Shown: positions 9,119-16,993 of the stretch, one piece after another
How positions within the stretch are numbered: the first letter of the stretch is position 1
How the letters are laid out: each line of letters begins with the position of its first letter
DNA from: Actinoplanes lobatus
GTDB taxonomy: Bacteria; Actinomycetota; Actinomycetes; Mycobacteriales; Micromonosporaceae
Direction of reading: 5' to 3'
Length of the DNA: 64,000 bases
NCBI RefSeq assembly: GCF_014205215.1
Contig: NZ_JACHNC010000001.1
Coordinates: forward strand, 1,617,001 to 1,681,000
Program-made: the position numbers and the translations under genes
The notes under the pieces: generated by a model
Seen by the model: the letters and a program-made list of their open reading frames with translations, nothing else
Database searches by the model: none
Told to the model about the DNA's origin: nothing

Positions 9119-9903
9119 CCGACTCGCTCCTCGTCGACCGCACTGACGCGGTAGTCACCCTGACCCTCAACCGCCCCGACGCGATGAACTCCTTCACCGT
9201 CGACCTCAAGGAGGCGTTGCGGGACACCCTCGCCGAGCTGGAGGGCGACCGGTCCTGCCGGGCGATCGTGCTGACCGGCGCGGGCGGCGCCTTCTGCGGC
9301 GGCCAGGACCTGCGGGAGCACGCGTCGCTGCTGCAGTCGGGCGCGACCGATTTGAACACCGTGCAGGTGCACTACAACCCGATCGCGCAGCGGCTGGCCA
9401 ACATGCCGAAGCCGGTGATCGCCGCGGTGGGCGGGATGGCCGCCGGGGCCGGCGCCTCGCTGGCCCTGCTCGCCGACTTCCGTATCGGCGGCCCCCGGAC
9501 CAGCTTCCTGATGGCCTTCGCCAACGTGGGCCTGGCCGGGGACAGCGGCATCTCCTGGTCGCTGCCGCGGATCGTGGGCCACGCCAAGGCGGTGGAGCTG
9601 CTGCTGCTCGCGAAGCCGGTGAAGGCCGAGGAGGCGTCCCGGATCGGGATGCTGACCCAGCTGCTGGACGACGACGAGAAGGTGCTGCCGGCGGCCCAGG
9701 AGCTGGCCGCGCGGCTGGCGGCGGGCCCCACGGTGGCCTACGGCGCGATCAAGCGCGAGCTGTCCATCGCCACGGCCGGCACCCTGTCCGACGCCCTGGC
9801 GGCCGAGGCCCAGGCTCAGGCGATCTGCGGCGCGACCGCGGACCACTCGGCCGCGGTCAACGCCTTCCTGAACAAGCAGCGCCCGGAATACCAGGGGCGC
9901 TAG
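9115..9903 (+). CDS. Enoyl-CoA hydratase/isomerase (PaaG-like crotonase)
   Basis: A 262-residue crotonase. The CoA-binding and oxyanion-hole segments are GAGGAFCGGQDLREH (about 56-70) and GGMAAGAGASLALLADFRIG (about 105-124). Both glycine-rich loops are intact. The GQDL sequence and the pairing with PaaX point to 1,2-epoxyphenylacetyl-CoA isomerase (PaaG) or a related step, but specificity cannot be fixed from sequence and the paaABCDE oxygenase genes are not in this window. The gene overlaps paaX by four bases. Its TAG stop lies within the target site of an IS4 element and was preserved by the duplication. Confidence 0.85.
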   Translation: MTDSLLVDRTDAVVTLTLNRPDAMNSFTVDLKEALRDTLAELEGDRSCRAIVLTGAGGAFCGGQDLREHASLLQSGATDLNTVQVHYNPIAQRLANMPKPVIAAVGGMAAGAGASLALLADFRIGGPRTSFLMAFANVGLAGDSGISWSLPRIVGHAKAVELLLLAKPVKAEEASRIGMLTQLLDDDEKVLPAAQELAARLAAGPTVAYGAIKRELSIATAGTLSDALAAEAQAQAICGATADHSAAVNAFLNKQRPEYQGR

Positions 9904-9906
9904 TCC
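9897..9906. repeat. Left target-site duplication of the IS4 element
   Basis: GCGCTAGTCC immediately precedes the left inverted repeat and recurs exactly after the right one at 11415-11424. A 10-bp duplication is in the range reported for the IS4 family. It contains the TAG stop of the crotonase gene. Confidence 0.92.
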
Positions 9907-11414
9907 CAACGCCGTTCAGTTAGGCGGTCCGGGCTGGCGTCAAGGGTGTTGATCAGAAAGTAGGAAGCGGAGTTCCGGTATAGAGGTTTGTCACTCCAAG
10001 ACAACCCACCCCAGGACTCCGCTTGCTCGATCAGATTGCCATAACCCGCACCGTGACGGTAGCTGCAGGGGTGTTCGCGCCGGGGCATCTGGGCGAGCTG
10101 ACCCGGCTGATTCCGTTCGAGATGGTCGATGACGTTCTTGCCGCCACCGGGCGGGTGCAGCAGCGGGTACGGCTGCTGCCGGGCCGGGTGGTGGTGTATC
10201 TGCTGCTGGCCGGGGTGCTGTTCGCCGAATACGGCTACCTGCAGGTGTGGCAACAGTTGACCGCGGGGCTGGCCGGGTTGAGCCTGGCCGAGCCTTCTTC
10301 CAGTGCTTTGCGGCAGGCCCGGCAGCGTCTCGGATCCGCGCCGTTGCGAGCATTGTTCGATCTGCTGCGCGGCCCGGCCGCGACGTCGGCCACCCCAGCG
10401 GTCCGCTGGCAAGGCCTGCTGCTGACCGCGGTCGACGGGACGACGCTGTCGGTCGCCGATGCCGCCGCGGTCGGCGTCCGCTACCGCAAACAGCGCGGTA
10501 ACCACGGCGGGGCCGGCTACCCGACGCTACGGCTGAGCGCTCTGCTGGCCTGCGGCACCCGCTCGGTGATCGACGCCGTTTTCGACCCGCTCGGCACCAG
10601 CGAACTCGATCAGGCCCGCGTACTGGCCCGCAGCCTGAAAGCGGGGATGCTGCTGCTGGCCGACCGCAACTACGCTGCCGCCGATCTGGTCAAGACCCTC
10701 GCCGCCACGAAGGCCGAGTTGCTGATCCGCTGCAAGAGTGGCCGCCGCCTGCCGGTCATCACCCGGCACCGGGACGGCTCCTGGCTGTCCACGATCGGCA
10801 CCGTGCGGGTGCGGGTCATCGACGCCCGGATCGCGGTCAAGACCAGCACCGGCACGAGCACCGGTGACTACCGGCTGATCACCACCCTGCTGGACGCCCG
10901 CCGACACCCAGCCGGGGAACTGATCACGCTGTATCACCAGCGGTGGGAGATCGAGACCGCCTACCTGGAGCTGAAGTCCAGCATTCTCGGTGGCCGGGTC
11001 CTACGCGCCCGTACCCCGGACGGCATCGACCAGGAGATCCACGCGCTGCTGATCGTCTACCAGCTCCTACGCACCGCCATGGTCGATGCCACTGACACCC
11101 GGCCCGGCCTCGACCCGGACCGGGCCAGCTTCACCACCGCTTTGATCACCGCCCGCAACCAGGTCATCCAAGCCGCGGGCATCATCACCGACACCGTCGT
11201 CGACCTCGTCGGCGCGATCGGCCAGGCAGTCCTGGACCACCTACTGCCCGACCGCCGGATCCGGGTGAAAGCCCGCATGATCAAACGATCGAACTCCAAA
11301 TACCAGGCCCGCGGCCCGAACATCGACCGGCGCACCTACCAAGCCACCATCGCCATCAACATCATCACCGACGGACCTTGACGAACCCGACGCTGGCCTA
11401 ACTGAACGGCGTTG
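9907..11414 (+). mobile_element. Complete IS4-family insertion sequence, 1508 bp
   Basis: Bounded by perfect 19-bp terminal inverted repeats (CAACGCCGTTCAGTTAGGC at the left, its complement at the right), with weaker symmetry further in. The flanks are a 10-bp direct repeat. One intact transposase with the Y-(2)-R-(3)-E-(6)-K signature fills the interior. All parts are intact, which suggests a recent and possibly still mobile insertion. It sits between the 3' ends of two convergent genes. Confidence 0.95.
10023..11381 (+). CDS. IS4 family transposase
   Basis: A 452-residue DDE transposase. An N-terminal domain typical of IS4-like enzymes (about 1-125) is followed by the catalytic residues: Asp138 in AVDGTTLS, Asp214 in LLADRNYAAAD, and Glu311 in the signature YHQRWEIETAYLELK (Y304, R307, E311, K318). 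The C-terminal part is rich in basic residues (RIRVKARMIKRSNSKY). The enzyme cuts and joins the element ends during transposition. The start is TTG 10025-frame at 10023, preceded by CCAGGA; a weak start is common for transposases. No frameshift or stop interrupts the frame, so the enzyme is probably functional. Confidence 0.95.
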   Translation: MLDQIAITRTVTVAAGVFAPGHLGELTRLIPFEMVDDVLAATGRVQQRVRLLPGRVVVYLLLAGVLFAEYGYLQVWQQLTAGLAGLSLAEPSSSALRQARQRLGSAPLRALFDLLRGPAATSATPAVRWQGLLLTAVDGTTLSVADAAAVGVRYRKQRGNHGGAGYPTLRLSALLACGTRSVIDAVFDPLGTSELDQARVLARSLKAGMLLLADRNYAAADLVKTLAATKAELLIRCKSGRRLPVITRHRDGSWLSTIGTVRVRVIDARIAVKTSTGTSTGDYRLITTLLDARRHPAGELITLYHQRWEIETAYLELKSSILGGRVLRARTPDGIDQEIHALLIVYQLLRTAMVDATDTRPGLDPDRASFTTALITARNQVIQAAGIITDTVVDLVGAIGQAVLDHLLPDRRIRVKARMIKRSNSKYQARGPNIDRRTYQATIAINIITDGP

Positions 11415-11424
11415 GCGCTAGTCC
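11415..11424. repeat. Right target-site duplication of the IS4 element
   Basis: Second copy of GCGCTAGTCC, directly after the right inverted repeat. Read on the minus strand, its CTA at 11418-11420 is the TAG stop of the next gene. Confidence 0.92.
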
Positions 11425-11924
11425 TCGTCGTCTTCTTCCTCGGGGTCCTGGTTCGCCTCGGCCCCGAGGACGAAGGCCTGCATGGCCAGCTCGTCACCGG
11501 AGGGCCAGACGTAGGTGGGCAGCTCGGCCGGGCCGAGCTCCAGCACGTGCGACCAGAACTGGCGCACCGCCTCGGCCGGGTTCACCGCCTCGATCGGCAT
11601 GGCCACGCTCACCAGCCAGGCCTTCCGGTCGGACGGGCCGCCCAGGCGCTCGGCGAACCGCCGGAACGTCGCCTCGTCGACCGGGCCCTCCGAAAGATCG
11701 GCCGGAACCGGCTCGTCGAAGGCCCGTCGCAGGTACCACAACGCGAGACCGCCGTCGGTCTTCTCCACCCGGGCCAACGCCACGACCTGCTGTTCGGCGA
11801 CCACCAGCACCTCGTCGCCGACCGCGGCCCCGGCGGGGCCGCCGGCCACGGTCACCACATCGTGCTGGAACAACCGCTCGGTCGCCCACTGCTCATCCGG
11901 AAGAACTACCGACCATCGCGCCAT
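11418..11924 (-). CDS. Conserved hypothetical protein
   Basis: A 168-residue soluble protein that I do not recognise. It starts MARWSVVLPDEQW, has a beta-rich N-terminal half (HDVVTVAGGPAGAAVGDEVLVV, a stretch resembling small PUA/EVE-like barrels, low confidence) and ends in a strongly acidic tail (NQDPEEEDDED). There are no membrane segments or obvious catalytic motifs. It is the last gene of an apparent operon with the SRPBCC gene and tag: only four bases separate it from tag. Its stop codon lies in the target duplication of the IS element. Base composition matches the neighbours. Confidence 0.75.
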   Translation of the reverse strand: MARWSVVLPDEQWATERLFQHDVVTVAGGPAGAAVGDEVLVVAEQQVVALARVEKTDGGLALWYLRRAFDEPVPADLSEGPVDEATFRRFAERLGGPSDRKAWLVSVAMPIEAVNPAEAVRQFWSHVLELGPAELPTYVWPSGDELAMQAFVLGAEANQDPEEEDDED

Positions 11925-11928
11925 GGCT

Positions 11929-12501
11929 TCATCTCATCACGGGCACCCAGCAGTCCGTGAGGTGGTCGTCGACCATGCCGGTGGCCTGCATCAACGCGTA
12001 CGCCGTGGTGGGTCCGACGAACTTGAACCCGCGCTTCTTGAGCGCCTTGGCCATGGCGGTGGACTCGGGCGTGACCGCCGGGACGTCGGCGCGGGTCCGC
12101 GGCCGGTCCCGCCCCGCGGGCGCGAACGACCAGAGCAGCTCGGTCAGGTCGACCTCGGCCGCCACCCGGGCGTTGTGCAGCGCCGCGTCGATCTTCATCC
12201 GGTTGCGGACGATGCCGGCGTCAGCCATCAGGCGCTCGGCGTCGGCCCCGGTGTAGCCGGCCACCTTGACGATCGAGAAGCCGTCGAAGGCGGCCCGGAA
12301 CGCCGGGCGCTTGCGCAGGATGGTGATCCAGGACAGGCCGGACTGGAAGGCCTCCAGGGTGAGCCGCTCGAAGAGGGCGTCGTCGCCGCGGACCGGCCGG
12401 CCCCACTCGTCGTCGTGATACGCCGTGTAGTCCGGTGAGCCGCCCGCCCAGAAGCACCGGGGCTGCCCGTCGGCGCCGATCACGAGCCCGGTGTCGGTCA
12501 C
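11929..12501 (-). CDS. tag: DNA-3-methyladenine glycosylase I
   Basis: A protein of 190 residues from GTG 12501. It shows the Tag family signature: CFWAGGSPDYTAYHDDEWGRP (split here by text, N-terminal cysteine and HDDEWG), LFERLTLEAFQSGLSWITIL and the C-terminal GFKFVGPTTAYALMQATGMVDDHL with the zinc-site His. The enzyme removes 3-methyladenine from alkylated DNA, the first step of base excision repair. The open frame reaches 12627, but the GTG at 12501 overlaps the TGA of the SRPBCC gene (GTGA) and gives the usual length. Confidence 0.93.
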   Translation of the reverse strand: MTDTGLVIGADGQPRCFWAGGSPDYTAYHDDEWGRPVRGDDALFERLTLEAFQSGLSWITILRKRPAFRAAFDGFSIVKVAGYTGADAERLMADAGIVRNRMKIDAALHNARVAAEVDLTELLWSFAPAGRDRPRTRADVPAVTPESTAMAKALKKRGFKFVGPTTAYALMQATGMVDDHLTDCWVPVMR

Positions 12502-13001
12502 GGCAGCCGCCCCTGCTCGACGAGCCGTGCGAAGCGCTTGAGCGCCCCGGTGAAGCCGATCTTGGAGCCCGGCCAGAGAACCGGCCAGGCGACCTTGCCG
12601 ACCGCGCCGGGCGGCAGGTGGAACCACTCGTGCAGCACGATCTGGGTCCGGTCACCGGACATCGCGGTGCACCGCATCGAGCCGGGGCCGCGCAGCACCT
12701 TGCCGCAGTGCACGACGCGGACCTCGTACGGCTCGTTGACCTTGACCACCCGCAGCTCGTCGCGCAGGACCGCCGGGCCGAGCGCGGTGACCGCCTCGAC
12801 CAGGCTGCCCTCGCCGCCGTCGCCCTCGACCACCCGCACCCGGGTGAACGGGATCCACTCGGACTGCTTCTCCCAGTTCATGAACGCGGCGAAGACCCGG
12901 GACGCGGGCGCGTTGACGATCACCTTGGCGGTGAACTCGCCGGAACCCGCCCTAGCCGCGTCACCCAGCCCACTACCTGGGCCGGCCTCCGAGTCGCTCA
13001 T
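12498..13001 (-). CDS. SRPBCC (START/polyketide cyclase-like) family protein
   Basis: A 167-residue protein with a flexible Gly/Ser-rich N-terminus (about 1-22) and a single SRPBCC domain: FTAKVIVNAPASRVFAAFM is the typical first strand and helix, followed by VRVVEGDGGEGSLVEAV, and the domain closes with a long C-terminal helix (SKIGFTGALKRFARLVE). Such domains bind hydrophobic ligands in a helix-grip cavity. Ligand and role are unknown. It is the first gene of a three-gene unit with tag and a hypothetical gene, overlapping tag by four bases. Confidence 0.82.
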   Translation of the reverse strand: MSDSEAGPGSGLGDAARAGSGEFTAKVIVNAPASRVFAAFMNWEKQSEWIPFTRVRVVEGDGGEGSLVEAVTALGPAVLRDELRVVKVNEPYEVRVVHCGKVLRGPGSMRCTAMSGDRTQIVLHEWFHLPPGAVGKVAWPVLWPGSKIGFTGALKRFARLVEQGRLP

Positions 13002-13074
13002 CGCGCCGCCTCCGCTGCGCTCCAGCGCCGCGACGAGTTGACCACTGAGCCCGATGATTCGCTCGCAAGCTCGC

Positions 13075-13515
13075 TCATTGCTTCTCCACCGGCTCCTGGC
13101 CGGTGTCCATCGGGATGACCGGCGGCTCCGGGATCGGCGGCAGGCCGGCGACCGGGGCCATCGCGGCCTCCCGGGCCTTGCGCAGCCCGTCGGCGTCCTC
13201 GGTGCGGCCCTCGCGCAGCGCGGCCACCTCGGCCTCGAGCACGCCGATCAGCTCACCCTTGTAGCCGATGTCGTACGCCGCCCGCTGCAACGCCTGGTCC
13301 ACCTGCTCCATCCGGTAGCCGCGCCAGACGGAGTCGAACCTGGTCCGGGAGATGTCGTCCTCGCCGAGGGGACGGTCGCTGGGCAGCGGAACCGCGCGAC
13401 CGTCGGGCTCGACCGGGGTCAGGCCGGGGTCGCTCCCGCTCAGCAGAACGGTCACGCCGAAGACGATCGTCGCGACGACCAGAGCCACGACAATGAAGAG
13501 CAGTAGCTGACCCAT
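13075..13515 (-). CDS. Membrane-anchored DivIVA-domain protein
   Basis: A protein of 146 residues from ATG 13515. One N-terminal membrane helix (GQLLLFIVVALVVATIVFGV, residues 2-21) is followed by a short linker and the DivIVA motif DISRTRFDSVWRGYRMEQVD at about 53-72, then a coiled-coil segment (ELIGVLEAEVAALREGR) and a Pro-rich tail. DivIVA motifs bind curved membrane or division-site partners; the membrane anchor makes this one of the small DivIVA-like proteins of actinobacteria. The frame is open to 13560, but ATG 13515 begins the hydrophobic helix and has CAACAT seven bases upstream. Confidence 0.82.
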   Translation of the reverse strand: MGQLLLFIVVALVVATIVFGVTVLLSGSDPGLTPVEPDGRAVPLPSDRPLGEDDISRTRFDSVWRGYRMEQVDQALQRAAYDIGYKGELIGVLEAEVAALREGRTEDADGLRKAREAAMAPVAGLPPIPEPPVIPMDTGQEPVEKQ

Positions 13516-13572
13516 GCGCACGATGTTGACATGTCCGCATTCCGTAGGCGAGCCCACCACCCATCCGGACGC

Positions 13573-13950
13573 TCAGGTCCAGGTGAGGATCTTCTTGCGC
13601 CAGGCGTACAGGATGCCCAGGGCCAGCACGGCTACGAAGATGCCCATCTCGGCGATGGCCATGCCGCCGAAACCCGGCCGGTCGAAGATCACCGCCCACG
13701 GGAAGAGAAATACGGCTTCCACGGCGAAAAGCACATAGAGGTACGCATAGACGTAATACCGGATCTGGGCCTGGGCCCAGTCGCCGCCGACCGGGTCGAT
13801 GCCGCTCTCGTAGGCGATCCGCTTGCCCGGCGGCTCGGCCGGGTGGGCCGGGCGCAGCAGCCGGTTCGCGCCGAAAGCGGCCACGAACAGCAGCACTCCG
13901 GCGAGCAGCAGCAGCCCCATGGTGGCGTACGAACCGAGGTAACCGTCCAC
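13573..13950 (-). CDS. nuoA: Orphan NADH-quinone oxidoreductase subunit A
   Basis: A 125-residue membrane protein with three transmembrane segments (about 7-28, 66-88, 98-117) and the conserved NuoA loop KRIAYESGIDPVGGDWAQ plus the RYYVYAYLYVLFAVEAVFLFPW region (split here). NuoA is a small membrane subunit of complex I that helps form the quinone site. No other nuo gene is adjacent: the next genes are a DivIVA-like gene and, divergently, korAB. I place the start at GTG 13950 because it begins the family N-terminus; the frame itself runs on to 14556 with no homology. Confidence 0.88.
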   Translation of the reverse strand: MDGYLGSYATMGLLLLAGVLLFVAAFGANRLLRPAHPAEPPGKRIAYESGIDPVGGDWAQAQIRYYVYAYLYVLFAVEAVFLFPWAVIFDRPGFGGMAIAEMGIFVAVLALGILYAWRKKILTWT

Positions 13951-14136
13951 GATCGGGGAGCCTATCTGACGCAACCAGTGAGATCTGCTGGCTGGTTGTT
14001 CATCGTCACGGCTACCGTGGGCAACGGTCCGCGGCCGCTTCGTAAGGAGCGGCGACGTAGTGTGGAACTGACGATTTGCGGGCCGGCTCATCGACAGTCT
14101 TGAAGCCGCCGGACCGCGCCTTATGGAGGTTGAATC

Positions 14137-15990
14137 GTGGCCGCTCCCGCGAAGCGAGTCGAGCAGCTGGACCGGGTGGTAATCCGATTCGCCGGCGACT
14201 CCGGTGACGGAATGCAGCTCACCGGAGACCGGTTCACGTCGGAAACCGCCCAGTTGGGCAACGACATCTCGACACTTCCGAACTTCCCCGCAGAGATCCG
14301 TGCACCAGCGGGCACCCTTCCGGGGGTCTCCAGTTTCCAGGTGCACTTCGCCGACTACGACATTCTCACCCCGGGCGACGCGCCGAACGTCCTCGTCGCG
14401 ATGAACCCGGCCGCACTCAAGGCAAACCTGGCCGACCTGCCGGCCGGCGCCGACATCATCGTCAACACCGACGAGTTCACCCGGCGCAACCTGGCCAAGG
14501 TGGGCTACGCCGAGAGTCCGCTGGAGGACGGCTCGCTCGCCGAGTTCGCCGTCCATCCGGTCGCGCTCACGTCCCTGACCCTAGGCGCCCTGGCCGAGAG
14601 CGGCGTCTCGAAGAAGGACGGCGAGCGCGCCAAGAACATGTTCGCGCTGGGGCTGCTCAGCTGGATGTACTCGCGGCCGTTCGAGTCCACCCTACGGTTC
14701 CTGGAGAGCAAATTCGCCAAACGGCCGGATCTGGTCACCGCGAACAAGACCGCCTTCCAGGCCGGCTGGAACTACGGCGAGACCACCGAGGCGTTCTCGG
14801 TGCGCTACGAGATCAAGCCGGCCAAGATGCGGCCCGGCACCTACCGCAACATCACCGGCAACCAGGCGCTCGCGCTCGGGCTGGTGGCCGCCGCCGTGCG
14901 GTCGAGGCTGCCGCTGTTCCTCGGCGCCTACCCGATCACCCCGGCCTCGGACATCCTGCACGAGCTGTCCAAGCACAAACGGTTCGGTGTGACCACCATG
15001 CAGGCCGAGGACGAGATCGCCGCGATCGGGGCGGCGCTCGGCGCGGCGTACGGCGGGGCGCTCGGCGTCACCACCACCTCCGGGCCGGGTGTGGCGCTCA
15101 AGGGCGAGACCATCTCGCTCGCGATCGCCCTGGAGCTGCCGCTGGTGATCGTGGACGTGCAGCGGGCCGGCCCGTCGACCGGCATGCCCACCAAGACCGA
15201 GCAGGCCGACCTGAACATGGCACTGTTCGGCCGGCACGGCGAGGCGCCGCTCGCGGTGATCGCGCCGAAGTCGCCGTCGGACTGCTTCCACGCGGCGCTG
15301 GAGGCCGCCCGGATCGCGCTGACCTACCGCACCCCGGTCATTCTGCTGTCCGACAACTACGTGGCCAACGGCTCCGAGCCGTGGCTACTGCCGTCCGTCG
15401 ACGAACTGCCGGACCTGCGGGTCGAGTTCGCCACGGCGCCGAACACCGAGGACGGGCGCTTCCTGCCGTACCTCCGTGATCCGGAGACGATGGCGCGGCC
15501 GTGGGCCGTGCCCGGCACGCCGGGCCTGGAGCACCGCATCGGCGGCCTGGAGAAGGCCGACAAGACCGGTGACATCTCCTACGACCCGGCGAACCACGAG
15601 TTCATGGTCCGCACCCGGCAGGCCCGCATCGAGGCCATCCCGGTACCCGATGTGGACGTCGAGGACCCGGACGAGAACGCGCAGGTGCTGGTGCTCGGCT
15701 GGGGCTCCACCTACGGGCCGATCGGCGCCGCCTGCCGGGCCCTGCGCCAGCGCGGCCTGACCATCGCCCAGGCGCACCTGCGGCACCTGTCGCCGCTGCC
15801 GGCCAACCTGGGCGAGGTGCTCGCCGGCTACGAGAAGGTGGTCGTCCCGGAGATGAACCTGGGTCAGCTGGCCGCGGTGATCCGGGCGAGGTACCTGATC
15901 GACGCGGTTCCGTTCAACCAGATCAGCGGCCTGCCGTTCACCGCCGCGACGCTGGAGAGCATGCTCGAGGACGTGGTCAAGAATGGCTGA
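14137..15990 (+). CDS. korA: 2-oxoacid:acceptor oxidoreductase, alpha subunit (gamma-alpha fusion)
   Basis: A 617-residue subunit in which the gamma domain (about 10-190, FAGDSGDGMQLTGDRF) is fused to the alpha domain (from about 235, LFLGAYPITPASDIL; MQAEDEIAAIGAALGAAYGG; TTTSGPGVALKGE) and a C-terminal transketolase-like domain (VLGWGSTYGPIGAA). With KorB it decarboxylates 2-oxoglutarate (or another 2-oxoacid) to the CoA ester and passes electrons to ferredoxin. GTG 14137 has TGGAGG at a good distance. The gene overlaps korB by eight bases. The actinobacterial KorAB is the oxygen-tolerant alternative to 2-oxoglutarate dehydrogenase. Confidence 0.93.
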   Translation: MAAPAKRVEQLDRVVIRFAGDSGDGMQLTGDRFTSETAQLGNDISTLPNFPAEIRAPAGTLPGVSSFQVHFADYDILTPGDAPNVLVAMNPAALKANLADLPAGADIIVNTDEFTRRNLAKVGYAESPLEDGSLAEFAVHPVALTSLTLGALAESGVSKKDGERAKNMFALGLLSWMYSRPFESTLRFLESKFAKRPDLVTANKTAFQAGWNYGETTEAFSVRYEIKPAKMRPGTYRNITGNQALALGLVAAAVRSRLPLFLGAYPITPASDILHELSKHKRFGVTTMQAEDEIAAIGAALGAAYGGALGVTTTSGPGVALKGETISLAIALELPLVIVDVQRAGPSTGMPTKTEQADLNMALFGRHGEAPLAVIAPKSPSDCFHAALEAARIALTYRTPVILLSDNYVANGSEPWLLPSVDELPDLRVEFATAPNTEDGRFLPYLRDPETMARPWAVPGTPGLEHRIGGLEKADKTGDISYDPANHEFMVRTRQARIEAIPVPDVDVEDPDENAQVLVLGWGSTYGPIGAACRALRQRGLTIAQAHLRHLSPLPANLGEVLAGYEKVVVPEMNLGQLAAVIRARYLIDAVPFNQISGLPFTAATLESMLEDVVKNG

Positions 15991-16993
15991 GACGATCGCG
16001 CTGAAACTGACCGCCAAGGACTTCAAGTCCGACCAGGAGGTCCGCTGGTGCCCCGGCTGCGGGGACTACGCCATCCTCGCCGCGGTGCAGCAGTTCATGC
16101 CGGAGCTGGAGATCCCCCGGGAGAACATCGTGTTCGTCTCGGGGATCGGCTGCTCGTCGCGGTTCCCGTACTACATGAACACGTACGGGATGCACTCGAT
16201 CCACGGGCGCGCCCCGGCGATCGCGACCGGCCTGTCCGCCTCCCGGCCCGATCTGAGCGTCTGGGTGGTGACCGGCGACGGCGACGCCCTGTCGATCGGC
16301 GGCAACCACCTGATCCACGCGCTCCGGCGGAACGTGAACCTCAAGATCCTGCTGTTCAACAACCGGATCTACGGGCTCACCAAGGGGCAGTACTCCCCGA
16401 CCTCGGAGATCGGCAAGATCACCAAGTCGACGCCGGCCGGGTCGGCGGACTCGCCGTTCAACCCGCTGTCGCTGGCCCTCGGCGCGGAGGCGACCTTCGT
16501 GGCCCGGACCATCGACTCCGACCGCAAGCACCTGCAATCGGTGCTGCGGGCCGCGGCCGAGCACGAGGGCTCCGCATTCGTCGAGATCTACCAGAACTGC
16601 AACATCTTCAACGACGGCGCCTTCGACCTGATCAAGGACTCGGCCACCCGGGACGAGCACCTGATCCGGCTGGAACACGGCCAGCCGATCACGGTCGGGA
16701 AATACAACGTGGTCCATCCGGAGGGCAGCTTCGGCCTGAAGGTGCAGGAGGGCGGCACCCCGATCGTCCACGACGCGACCGTGAGCGATCCGGCCTACGC
16801 CTTCGCGCTGACCCGGCTCTCCGGCTCCGACCTGAACACCACCCCGATCGGCGTGTTCCGGAACGTGCGGCGCCCGTCCTACGACCATATCGTCCGCAAG
16901 CAGGTGCTCGACGCGAAAGCCCAGGCCACCGGCACCCCCGAGGAGATGCTCGACGGTCTCCTCAACGCCGGTGACACCTGGACCATCCTCTAG
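15983..16993 (+). CDS. korB: 2-oxoacid:ferredoxin oxidoreductase, beta subunit
   Basis: A 336-residue thiamine diphosphate subunit. The N-terminal WCPGCGDYAI cysteine pair is typical of beta subunits, and the TPP/Mg2+ site is VTGDGDALSIGGNH followed by NNRIYGLTKGQYSPTS. FVSGIGCSSR and MHSIHGRAPAIATG bind the cofactor and CoA side. It starts with ATG inside the last codons of korA, so the two subunits are translated together. The stop abuts the stop of the convergent potassium channel gene with no space for a separate terminator. Confidence 0.94.
   Translation: MAETIALKLTAKDFKSDQEVRWCPGCGDYAILAAVQQFMPELEIPRENIVFVSGIGCSSRFPYYMNTYGMHSIHGRAPAIATGLSASRPDLSVWVVTGDGDALSIGGNHLIHALRRNVNLKILLFNNRIYGLTKGQYSPTSEIGKITKSTPAGSADSPFNPLSLALGAEATFVARTIDSDRKHLQSVLRAAAEHEGSAFVEIYQNCNIFNDGAFDLIKDSATRDEHLIRLEHGQPITVGKYNVVHPEGSFGLKVQEGGTPIVHDATVSDPAYAFALTRLSGSDLNTTPIGVFRNVRRPSYDHIVRKQVLDAKAQATGTPEEMLDGLLNAGDTWTIL

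Noticed and set aside
13951..14556. An N-terminal extension of nuoA
   Set aside because: The extra 200 codons cross the korA start and have no similarity; NuoA proteins begin near GTG 13950.
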